Source: Ciona savignyi
Taxonomy: Eukaryota > Chordata > Ascidiacea > Phlebobranchia > Cionidae
NCBI GenBank assembly: GCA_000149265.1
Contig: CH002800.1
Span: 681,492-745,491, forward strand
DNA: 64,000 nt
Reading direction: 5' to 3'
Numbering within the stretch: the stretch's first letter is position 1; every line of letters begins with the position of its first letter. The notes beneath the pieces are model-generated. The model saw nothing but the letters and a program-made list of their open reading frames with translations. It had not been told where the DNA came from and made no database searches. Shown here one piece after another: positions 11,904 to 24,800 of this stretch. Position numbers and translations under genes: made by a program.

Positions 11904-14900
11904 ATGGCGGGAGTTCAGTACGCCGTCCCACTTCTGAAGATTCTTCTTGCGATTCTAACCCTTGGGATTGCTTTTGCTGCTAGAGACAGAAACTTTGGGA
12001 ACAGGCCAAATCATCATCGCGGAAATTTTAATCTGAAAAGGCAGGGGAAGAAATTAGACTCATCTCATCTTGACGACATGGTAAGTACGAAAATAAGCCA
12101 ACAAAATAATTTTTGTGGTAGGCATATTGACTTAAACTTATAATGTTTAGGTTGAAGTATTCAAACGGAACGTACTCCGACTTAGGGCAAACAAAAAATT
12201 GGATCTTATATTTGTGATCGATGCTTCCTACAGCGTGGAGCTGGAGAATTTTAAAGATGAGGTACTTTTAACTTTGTTTTTCTCCCAGAACAAGAATTAA
12301 GTATTAAGTAAAGTGGATGGGTTGTATACTCATTTTTGTACATGTGTGTTAAACTACTACGTCGATATATCAACGCGTAAGTTTAATGTCGAACAATGTA
12401 AATTTGCCCCGTTGACGGATCTTGTTTAATGTGGAACAATGTAAAAAAATAAAAAATTAAAATTAAAAATAGATTTTTATGTTGGATTATTACAACTAAT
12501 TAATTAAAAAAACAATTTAATGTAAGAATATCCGTAACAATACAGTTGATCATTATTTTGTTTCAATCTTCATTAGATTCGTTTCGTCCAACGTTTTGTG
12601 AGCGGGATACCTGTATCAATGGATACCACCAGAGTTGCAGTTATAACTTTCGCGGATAGCGCTCAAACATGGGTGGACCAAGTCACTGCTGGGAACATAC
12701 ATGACCATAAATGTTCACTGCTTGGCACAGCACTTCCAGCAATCACCTATGCGTAAGTTTAAGATTTATCACTAATTCGGTGAATAAGTGAAACGTAGAT
12801 AGTATTGGTTTAACCAAAGTAGCCATGCCAAATATTGTACAATTGGATTTTTTTAAAAGAATTATTTTGGAGATTAACATATATATAATAATTTGATTTG
12901 TTATTTCTGTAAATTAGTATAGACAAAGCAGTTATTACACGGGTAATTGTCACATTTACTCATACCCATAAGGTTACCATAGCTATTTAATTCTCTTGTA
13001 TATGATTTGAAACGTTCTTTTAGTTATAATAAACCCTATTAATCCAATGGGCCCAGGCGATGTTTGCTAAATTCCTTGCTCAAAGACATACTAGCTACTA
13101 AATTATGAAATATCGAACCTTCAACCTTTCGGCTGCAATGCAAGTCGTCGCACTTACCAAACAAGATATTCCGCCTGAGATCATTACAGTAAAACACTAT
13201 TCTGATTACCCAATTACTGCGCTGTTGTGTACTTTCAGGGACGCATTGCCATGCATTGCCTGGACCCAATGGATTAAAGGGATAAACTAAAATTAAACAA
13301 ACGTCTCAATCATACACAAACACGCTTTTATAACTCCGGTAACTCGACGACGCGATGTTATCTGACCATTGCTCCTATTTCTCTTATTGATAAAATAAAG
13401 TACGGTCGTGTGGCCGAATGGTTAAAGCGACCAATACGTAGACTACTAATCAAAAACGGTATTTGTGACCAAACCTTAATGGACTCAATACTGAAATAAA
13501 AAAAAATTAATAATGAAATAAAACATTTGTGTAATAGAAATTTGCAAAATTTTAAGATTCTGCAAACATTAAAATTAAACCTTTATCAGGAGCGGATCGA
13601 CTTACACATACGGTGGGCTAATAACAGCAAAGGTAAGAGATACTGCTATTTTTTACTATTTCATATCAAACAGTTTTGACAAACGATATAAAGATATATT
13701 TACAGCTTTTTTTTAATAATATATTCATAAGTTAACCTAAGATATAAGGTATTGATTTTATACAAAAAATTAATATGTATAGAAAGGAGACCCTCCATGT
13801 GAAAACGAATAATAGTGGAATGTAAAAAAAATTAAAAATTAAAGATAAATAAATGGAACATATATGCAAAAAACAACAACAATAAACAAAACGTAATAAA
13901 TTGTACATAAGTCAGAAAGTCTTGGAAGTTTGAAATTAAGTCGCCGTTTTTAAACGAACACGAATTTTCGGTTTAAGTTTTTTTTTTAGTTTCTTAAAGG
14001 TATTACCTAAAATTATTCCGAGTCAATGATCTCTGCAACAACGTCCTATGTGTATATTACTCTATATAAACACCAACATGTACAACATGGGTAATTTTTT
14101 ATGATGCTTTTCAAAGCACGAGTTCCGATATTAAATAACACTGGAAGGCACAGACAACGGAAAAAGTCATGGTCTTAGTAGGTTTCCACACCACTCACCA
14201 CACGTATAATACAATAATCGTGATTCACGCTNNNNNNNNNNNNNNNNNNNNNNNNNNNNNNNNNNNNNNNNNNNNNNNNNNNNNNNNNNNNNNNNNNNNN
14301 NNNNNNNNNNNNNNNNNNNNNNNNNNNNNNNTAATGCAAAACACTTTCACAGTTCACAGAAAAATTCTGAAAAAAATGACACGTTCACAGAAAAAATCTG
14401 CCTTTGAAGCATGCTTATTTAATAGATTTACTTATGCCTATAGTTATGTGACCTTAGCACTTTCCGTGAATATATTGTACCGCTGTCTGGCCCAACGGTT
14501 TAGCCCGGCAAAAACTAAGATTTAAGGCAACACAAATCCAAGTAATGTTAATTTATAATTTTATACTCACCGTAAAATGTATTTAATGTTATGCTTTCGT
14601 CGAGAATTGTTTGGCTTGTAACCTATTTCTATAGCTGGAATATTTTAGAAATAAACGATATTGGTGTAAATGATGAATAAACGTAAGATAATTAGAACAA
14701 CAATTGAACGGCAGTGGACCTATAATGGTTTAGCGCGATCGGTATATATTCATTTGAAAGGCCGTATGGGCTAACGGTTAACGCGTTTGATATAAATACA
14801 AATTTGAATATACAAACGGGCTAGTAACGAATTTGAATATACAAACGGCTGATAACGAATTTGAATAAACAAACGGGGTTAGTAACGAGTCCATCGTCTG

Positions 14901-15800
14901 TTTAAAAGCAGCGGTGGGTAAATATATGTGTTTTTTAATGTTAGTTTCTACAAAAAATATTATTGTCGCCTAAATGTAACCGCCGTCCATATTCATGATT
15001 TTTTTTATTTCCAGGAAATCATGGACAACGCCCGTGTCGATTCTAAAAAAGTCATCCTACTTATCACCGATGGCAGGTCGAACGGCGGAGATCCAAGAGG
15101 CATTGCAACCCGGCTCAGAAGAGACGGTATGTACTGAAAATGTAATGGCAATAAAGGAATAAAATAGAAAGTGGTCAAGGGAAAGACAATTAATATACAA
15201 AAGCGTGCTCGTGGTCATTTTGTTTAAAAAAATTAATGCACATCATTTTAACCTGAAATTCTGGTTTTAATTCAGCTAATTGAAATCCATATTTAAACAG
15301 ACTAACACGCAACAAATCCCTTTTGTGAATTAAATTTTTACCGAGTCACGTTTCGATCCAGCGTTTGGTTGATTCATCACCAAGACATTTTTAAGTGGAA
15401 TTAGGTATTTACATAAAACAACATTGTACTGAAACTTTTGAACGGGTCGATTGTGTGGCCGAATGTTTTTACAACCGATTCATATCTCGATTTTGGGTTA
15501 TAGTAACACGGTATTAGTGACGAGCCCAATGTGGGTTTTTACACTAAGCCTCAAACCATAAAAATTAAATAATAAACATGTTATCGATGCATTGTTGTTG
15601 GTCCACTATTATGCATTATACTTAAATTCCCATTTTAAAATACCATGTTCTTGAAGGAACTGAAATTCTAACTTTTGGGGTGAACTCTGGCAATGTTGAT
15701 GAACTAAATGGAATGGCATCTGAACCGAAAGCCGACCACGTATATATCCTCAATAGCTTTGCTGACTTTGAAGCTTTGGCGAGACGGGCACTACACGCTG
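11904..15800 (+). CDS. SVEP1: SVEP1 exons 1-6: signal peptide and von Willebrand A domain
   Basis: Starts [20 protein letters not shown], a clear signal peptide with cleavage expected near residues 25-26 (FAA/R). Then comes a basic propeptide-like stretch (KRQGKK). The vWA begins [14 protein letters not shown], giving an intact MIDAS DxSxS (DASYS, residues about 83-87), followed by [28 protein letters not shown] and [15 protein letters not shown], and ends EILTFGV...ALARRALHA. One exon (13590-13632) is only 43 nt. Intron 4 contains a 100-base assembly gap. The MIDAS suggests metal-dependent ligand binding in the extracellular matrix. Confidence 0.9.
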
Positions 15801-18800
15801 GTTAGTATTTTTTATTATTAGGATAGGATATTCATATTTAATCATCGTGAATGGGTAGGTGGTGTTATCACACAGGCAATCGTCGAGTACTTCTCGAATA
15901 TACCTAGCGCCCGTCATCAGAAGGTATTGCAGTGTGTATATAATAGAGGCGTCCCTTTAGATTTTGTAGAACCCATCAATCCTACTGGATTCAGGCTATG
16001 TCTAGAATTGGATTACTTACAGTCAAAGTTTAATTTCCAGCGACCAGTTTTGAATTGGCAACGCTCAAATAAATATTTATCTGCTGACTACCTTCTTTAA
16101 ACGTGCACATTTGCTCTCAGTAATATGAGGTAATTACCAAATATTTCCAAGAATCACCCGGTGCAAAATTACGCACGTATTCTACGCATTGTTTTTTTTG
16201 ATATATAATTGGCAGCAAGTCAATTCAGAGGCTATTTTCAAATTGTTTGTTCCAAGCTTTTGTTTGATTTAAGCTGACCCTAACATGTTCAAATCGTAAT
16301 GCAGCAATCAAAACAAAGGTTTAATCGCAATGCTTTTGAAGCTTTTTTATTTATTAACAGTGGTTTACTGTTTTACTACCATTTCATTTCGATGGATTTT
16401 ACTATAAAACAACTAAAAACAATAATATCATATTGAACCTGTGCGCGTATGCTTGCTATTTGGCGTTTGCGATTTCGGTACAGATAACGACGACGTTAAA
16501 TTGTGGATCTTACTTGCTGCAGCGTTACTCAACTCACGGCCTGAACCATGGGGAATGTCGTAGTCGAATACCGTAGTATGTGTTGTATCGAATCGCCTTG
16601 GCGATAAAGTCATCGTTGACTCGTATAAGTGTCCCAACCTAATTTGCTTTTTTGCCGGTCTCCAAGGTAGGATAATCTCGCGCCACCTGCGGTAACTTGC
16701 GACGATGCAGAACTGGTTAAAAAGAACGTTCACACTGCTGAGGCTTCCAATAAGCACCAGTGCTGTACCGGGGCCTAGGTTAACCGAAACACCAACAAGA
16801 GCGCAGTCGCTTGCGATGCACAGGGCAGTCCATAACACTGCTCGCTTGACCGACTCTAATAACCTCGGGTTTCTATGAATTGAGTTCGGCTCCGCCCTAC
16901 GTGTCTTTCGTTCATGTTTAGGGCATATTTGAAGCGGAAAACGTCGTTTTGTATTTTCTATTTTAGACTGTGCCACGGATAACTCTTCATTCGTCAAATT
17001 GGTGTTGTTGTTCCTAGAATTCTATTTGAATAAGGAATAATTTTAATACGATTGTTAGTTATATGAATCAAGCCTAACAAAGGGACCATTAATTACATAA
17101 AACGCCACAATTGTTCTTGTAATGCTGCTACTTGAATTTTACAAGGGTTTTCTTAGTGACATTGCAATTGATTCAAGAACATTAAATTATGGTGGTAAAA
17201 TAACATTTTTTACATATAATATGACCTATGTGACATAACAGACTGATTTGCGTCGTTTTTTAATTTTGAAATTAAAATATTTTTAAATTAACGATCATCT
17301 TAAGTTGTGATTAATAGGATTTAAAATAAAATATTAAAAGAATCTAATAACTTACAGTTTAGGTAAATAACGATTAACAAAAACGAGCATTATCATAAAC
17401 TTTAAACGGACTTAGTAAATAAGAGTAGGGGATAACGTTTTTAGCTGCAATTTTTCTGCTTTGACTATAAGGGATAAATTAGACTGATTAGCCTAGTTTT
17501 TGTTTTGTCAATGTTTCTGATTAAAATATATTCAAATTATTAATAAGCGTATTTTGTTGTAATTTATATTTGGATTTAAAAGGCAAAAGTTTTATTTAAA
17601 CTTTTGGGTTCGGTAGATAACGATTAACAAACACAAAGATTAGGCTATCCTAAACTAAAAATGCACTTAGTAAAAAAATCTAGGATTTGTGAACTTTTTA
17701 CCTGTAAATTTCCTTCTGGTTTATTTGCTATCATCATTGAATTTTCTCGGTTGGAAAAGGCGGTAGAGCGTGAAGAGGAAGCAAGCTGCAAACCACTACT
17801 GCTCACTGATGAATTTATCCTGTTTTGTCTGGTCTTCGTGGTTCGCCATGTGTCGTATTTCCGTTGCAACAGTGGGTATACGAACAAACTAAGCAAGGAT
17901 ATCTGCACGACTGATGTAAGTGCAATGTATAGAAAGATAGGCCATGCTTCTTTTGGATTTTTAATGCTGTACACCGAGATACATCCGAGGTAACTTGGAC
18001 CTTCGACCTTGTGAACCCTGTATCTCCATGGCAGAAAGTGAAATATCATTAAAAATCCTGAAAGTACCATGATAACCAATGGCATCGAACGACTGAATCT
18101 GATCAAGTGTTTAGTGTACAGTAGGCATCGAACTGCTGGGTTGTGGTAAAACATCCATTGTCTCACCCAAAGGAAAGCGTAAACAAGAAGAGTGGATAGC
18201 CCGAACAGTCCGACTTCTGTAATATCATTAGCAACTTCACATGCTACATCGGACCTTGCGTTCCAGGCCAAAAAAAACTTAAGTTGATCGGTTAGGAACT
18301 TTAACAAAGCAACTGCGGCGGAGGTCACAGCAATGTATATCATCCAAAGTCTGTATTTTCGTTCTTTAGATGCCACCCTTCGCCCGAAACCTTCGCTTAC
18401 CTCGCTTGTTGGTGACCATACTCGCCTTACTGCAAAGATGTTACACTTTGTTTTCTTGCAGTACTTAAAGTCCGTCGTTCTACCTTTCCAGAACTTGATA
18501 AGACAGATCAGAATATACAAGTCTACAATCGTGCAGGTCGTCACTATAAATTGCGACACAGCCCACACGACTGTACCGTTTCCTCGATGGCTGGACGCAA
18601 ATGTCAAGTTGCTGTTCGAAGCATTCATAATTATCCAGTACGGTCAGAAAATTATGTTTCGTAGAGTGAAAATAAAATAAAATACCATCCCAATGATAAA
18701 AAGCAGTCTGTAATACACGAATTGTTAGATGTGCTATAATCTGATACATTGAGGGGACAAGCCTTTATATACAATTCTGCTTTTATATTCGTTCGCATTG

Positions 18801-21800
18801 TGAAACATTGCACCCTAATATAAATTTTCTGCCTTTCTCAATCCTTATTTCATGGGCCACCTAGCATTAATGTTGGCGAACAGTAAGAGCGTCGATTTCT
18901 ACTTTGATTAAACCATGCCACAAACCACAATAATAGGAACGTTCCTAACTGGAGACTATTCAAATAGCGTCCCTTTACCATGCCAATTGTATTATCCCAC
19001 CGTGATTCATGGTAAGGTTGATTCACTGCAGTTTAATACCACATATCTACTGCCCAAACGAAGTCCCGCGTCGTTAATTCTGTAACTAAGGGTGTTGTGG
19101 TACAGTTACAACACGCAAAACAAAAACAGCCGACCCGAATAAACCAACGTCACAACGTGGCTTTACATAGAAAACAACTAAAAAACGACGTCATGAAATT
19201 GTAGATTAAACAATAACCACGTACGTGAATAGCTACCGACGCCATCCACACGTGCTCTACATTGTAGTAAACAGTTGACAGGTTGCCAGGGGTTAAATTT
19301 ATTTTTTTAGCACTTATAATTAAACTTGAAGCCACAGTGTACTCAGAAGGTGGTAATTGAATCAGGCGACCTGAGGAAGCTCCCCGATTGCTATATATTC
19401 CCCAGGCGTTTAATTATGTATGAACTTTGGCCAGCTTGTGCTAACGACGGATACCGCAAAAACGACAGCCACGATTTATTATACATTAAAATAATCAATT
19501 TAATAGAAGGCCATAATATTTTGTCCCCACTCCCGCTGTTATATATAGATCTATTTGCCCTAAATGCATTCACTGGCGCTTAAAACCACAATATTTACCT
19601 AAAACGATATATCCCTCTTTACTTACCCCCTGACACTTGAAATGTAAACAAGGCAAGTGTATATTGTACAGTAGCCAAATTTGTTTCCAATTTCCGTCTA
19701 ATAAGTTTAGTCTATGTCACTTATCCATCACTTCGCTTGCACATCGCGATGCACTGTACTTACTATTCAATAACACTTCCTGTTTGATGAACAAGCAAAT
19801 TGTATAGATGTTATGCGAAAACAAAAGCTGCCTTTTTGCTCGCTAAAACGTCATTTCTTAGAAACAACATTTGCGAAATGCGTTTGTAAATCACCCGACG
19901 TAATTATGTAAATGCAAGAACGTTACACCGACGTCATTTAAATCTTGCGTCGAATACAGTCATCAAAATGAATCAAAATCCTGCCACTGGTTTACAAGGA
20001 TTACAATGAAAAACAATCAACCTAAGCAAAACACTGGGGTAAGCTTATGTTGCACTGTTCGTGCTTGTTTCAATAACGGTTACGGACGCCTCATAATATC
20101 CTCTTTAATTCTTAGTTCCTTGCATCGTCACTGAACGCTGCGGTACGCTTTAAAATAAATAGTCCGCAGTAATGGTTTTGAACTTAACATAAAACATTCG
20201 TTAACAACACCCGTTTCGAAACATTAAAATCGCAACAATAAAGATCTGAAGACGTACAAGGTACTGATACTAATCGAAAGTGTCTCCGCTTCAAAGCGAT
20301 ACGATATTTTAATGCATGTGACGTCATACGTAATTTGACAGGCACATTAGTCAACCTACAGAAAAGTTAAACAAACGAAATTCTATAGAAAACGAGAAAC
20401 TGTTTAGGGGTAAATGCATATAACCATTTTTTCACGTTAATGACCAATTTGTTAAAAGTTAATGTCAAATTTGTTCAATGACAGATTTGTCAAGGTTAGT
20501 TGTACAAAACTATCTGTCCAGGGTAAACAAATTTTATTTGTATTATGATTTTATAGAACGTTATCTAATAAGATCCGTGACAATTTTATTGGATGGAACA
20601 CTTTAACCTTTTTCTCCTTTAACAGGACAAAAGCGAAACAAGCAAAATAGAAACCTTAAAATTAATCCTTTTCATCCACGTAACGATTTTCGTTATATCT
20701 TCTGAGTGCTCCTGCTTTCCGCTAACATTCAAACTGAGGTAACTACCGCAATTGCAGGCGACGCGATGTCGCTTCTTGCAGCAGTTTGAATGTCGCAGCG
20801 AAGTTTATATCCGAGAAACCACGTCATCATATTTCTGCGTTTGTGTGGTTAAGGTTTCAAAAATAACGCTGTTTATTCACCTTTATTTAAGTAGAAGGAC
20901 ACTGCTGTATTACTTATCTTCTTTAAACAAAATGGTTTAACTTAACAACTAATTTTCTCTTGTTTATCCATTTGTATTAAACCCGATTCATTTAACTTAA
21001 TTCGACAACCGTTTTTTAGCTGTTTCTCATACCACACATATTCTTTCGGTTGATAATCAACATTTAAATACCAGAGTAAAGAACATTTACAGTTTATTGA
21101 TTTCAAATAGCATGTGAACTCTTTGGGCGGTAAAAATAAAATGCCACAGTCGACAGTAAAAAAATAGAAAAATAACATTTATGGTTATCATTTGCTATCT
21201 CTTAGCCAGCTTTTAGATTTAGCAATAAGCGACGCGGCGAAGGCTGTTTTTGACTTCTTAGCATGGTGGGTGTCCGCTGGGTAGAGCACGAGAGATGTCG
21301 AACGTTTTCGATCGAACTCAGGGTAGGTGATCGGCAAAACTATTTCGGAGTACGGGTGAACGTCAGACTCGAATTTCAAATTGCAGTTAGAGAGAGAATG
21401 GTTCAACCAATGTGCTGATTCGGCTTCTTGGCTCTGCTCTGCGGACATGACAACATCTGGAATCGGCTTCAGTATCTTCGGGATTCTTAACCGTTTTTCG
21501 GAATTGGATCGACGTTGCGACGACCGGACCTTGATGCTTCGATCCAGGGTTTGAGTTCGCGAATCGTACGATGTCAAACACACCAACGGCGCTTTCCTGT
21601 TCACGGTATACTTTCCGGTTGAACTCGGTCGCAGTTTATGCTGGACGGAATACGGACACCGGGTGGCGTAGAACCACGGAAACAGCATCACTCGCCACCG
21701 ACGGAAAGTCATAATGATGCACAAAAGATTGATAATCAAGTTCACATCGTACATAGACAGCGGCGCGAAAACGGCGTCGGGGTGTGTAGTGTAGACTATC

Positions 21801-24800
21801 TTGACCAGCAAGGCAATGGCAACGTCGGAAATGATGCAAAGACCAGCCAACACAAACGATCTTCTGATCAAGGTGATAAGCACAGAGTTGTTGCCTCGAA
21901 TGTGCTTAGTTCTAACAGCTCGCAGCTTATTATCCATGATCGGGTAGAGGAACAGAGCAAGAAAGAAAAGCTGAAAACAAAATCTTTCATTAAAATCTTT
22001 AAAGGCGAAAACCGCAAATCGTATATAAAGAAAAAAATAAATATTAAAACCAAGATGGTTAGCTTAACTTCCAAATATCGACTTATTACTAGCGATCATC
22101 ATTAGGGACACGTATATAAGATATAATGATAAGTCTTACATGTAAGGCCAGAAAATTTGGTCCCAAGTTAAAATCGAACTAACGACTGGATGTTAACTTA
22201 ACGATTAAGTATTAACGCTATTAACTTAACTATTCTGGAATATTAAACAGTATGATATTTGCAAAATAGTATGCAACTAAAACCAGATTTGTTTTGTATT
22301 GTATAAGATATGGATTCCATAAAAATATTGAGAAAAGTTTATAGATCGATCTAAGCAATGGTGGTTTATGGCGTTTCTCGAGGAGTCGCCAGTTATTTTT
22401 TGTAGGAAAAATGAAATAATGCGTTTTACACGAGTCGTTGCTCTTAGAATAAAACCCTTCTTGCAATGTGTAAGAGACTTCCATTTCGGGTAGTATCCCG
22501 AAAATACTAGAATACTAGCGTACGAAAATACTAGAATACTGGTTGGATGCTGAAAGACACTCTCAGAATATCTCCGCATCCGATTCCACGTGTTTGGGGA
22601 GTTTTAATTCCATTACCCAAAGAAATCATGTAACTCACCTGCATACATCCAGCAAGTAGTCCGGTCAGAGTGTTTACTCTTACGCCTTGTAAACGTGTCC
22701 GTTTCCCCGTGGTATTCGTGCTGTTGTGTTGGGTTCCCATGTTTGCACATACCCGCCCACTGGCGCTATTATCTCGGTCCACAATGAACAGAATCATGCA
22801 CACCATGGTAACACATATGAGACAAAACAGAGCCAACCAACTAAGTATACGGATGGTCTTGCTGTACAGATGATTTAGAGCCCGATTGGAGTAAAAGATG
22901 CGCTGTAGAATGGTGTATATGTTAGTTATATTAAGCTAAACTGAAAATCAGCTAATTTATGTAAAAACAAAATTGCGAATCTTTATATCATTCTTTACAA
23001 AATCTTCGTAGATTTCTACCAAAACTTTGTAGATTTCTAATCAACCAACCTGTCGAACCCACAAGAAGATATATATGGGTTGAATCGAAACGTTGTACAT
23101 CGCGATGCTGACATTTATGAGGGTTGAGCAAGTTGAAGTAGACTGGCCAGCAAAAACAAGGGCCTGATTGTTTCCGAACCGCAGTAAAGCACAGAGCACG
23201 CCGAAAATACACAGATTCTCCAACCATTTCCCACCTTTTCGTCGGCGAGCTGAAAAAGAAGATTTGTCTGAATAAACCAATATATAATTACTTTCTTCCA
23301 AAAATAGTCTGAACTTAATTATTGTCTGTAAATACACACTTAATGTTAATTGCATTTTTAAAAGTTCAAGTAATTTCAGGGCCTGGTTTCGAATCCGTAA
23401 CTGATGCATTCTTCTCTATTTCGCTTTTAGCATTAGCCTAAACAAATTAATTGCGCTAAACCTTTCTGCTCCGATCTCAAAATAAGTTAACCTTTAATTT
23501 AATGGTATTTTTACAGTGTCTATATTACGGTTATTTTATTACTCTAGCAGTTATCATATACCGGTCTATTTTTATTCATTTAGTATAACTTACACGGCCA
23601 TGCTGATCCTTGAGTTTCGCGTAGTGCTCTGAAATGCAGCAAAGCATACAGCAAATAGAAGGCCACCACGATGCAAGATAGAAGAATTGCCTCACAGGTC
23701 AACCACGCCACGTTCCTGTACCGTGGATATCCAGCTCGTTTCCAGGAAGTTTGACTTGGGAGCATCCCAAAGTCTTCTTGTGTGTGAGTGGTATTAAACT
23801 CACTCCAACTCCAATCTGATTCAATTACAGATTCAATTTTACTCAAATTCATTCTTAAAGTTTCACTTTAAATTATTTTTACGTTTCTGCAATGAACAAG
23901 ACTTCAGTGTTAGCGAACTTTATAAGAAACAGTCATAATAGCGACTAAAAGTTGAACTACGTCTAAATAACTGGCATTGTGTCCCTGATATATTATTAAC
24001 GATAATGGGATCTGAACAAATAGCCTTCTTTCACTGTTCGTAGTCGCGATCACTAATGTCCACCGCGACCGCAGCTCGAGTGCAATGACCTTTAAACTTT
24101 TCTCTGTACCATTCTCGCAATCGTTTGTTTCCTGACTAAAAGTTATTTGACCCGTCACCCGACCAGCATTGCATACGGCGCAGAAGGGCAAATGCGTGGA
24201 GACTCAACCTCAAAACGCCTGTTTCGTGTCGCCCTTGCTTGTCTCGACATGTAAAGGGAACCCAAGTTGAAAATCCAAGAACGATAGTGTGGCCTAATGG
24301 GTATCGCTACCGATACATATGTCGATTTCGTTATAAAACAAAACGTCCTAATTGGCGAATTATTACGTGTGCGAAGGAGAGCTCGATTAAAATCCGTGTG
24401 GACAAATGCATTGAACGACCAATTTAAAAGTAAAATTTTATATACAAATCGTCTTAGTGAATAATTCAACACGAGTTTGAAACTTAACTTGGTAAACAAT
24501 TCTACATACACCAGGTATTATGCGCACTATTAAATAGAAGAAAAAAACTCCGAAAGCACAGATATCTTGCTGACCATCAACCGACTCTAAGGAAATTGTT
24601 TTTTTTATGACATTTCAGTAGTTCCATATTTTAAGGTTTTCCTTTCAGTAGTTCCATATTAAGTTTTAATCTAATATTCGTGCTATGCTTACATCGCGGC
24701 TTTCAAGATGCTATCCCTCCGTATGGTTTTATTATCTCCCCGTGAGATAAATAATAAGGATTATATTTTAACGGCAATTTAATCTTACTTTAATCTGCCT

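Noticed and set aside
14169..14525. Open frames across the N run
   Set aside because: They include 34 undefined codons and no supported exon.
23910..24191. 94-codon reverse frame upstream of 7TM gene B
   Set aside because: No domain, no splice site joining it to exon 1 in frame, and gene B exon 1 already has a good start.
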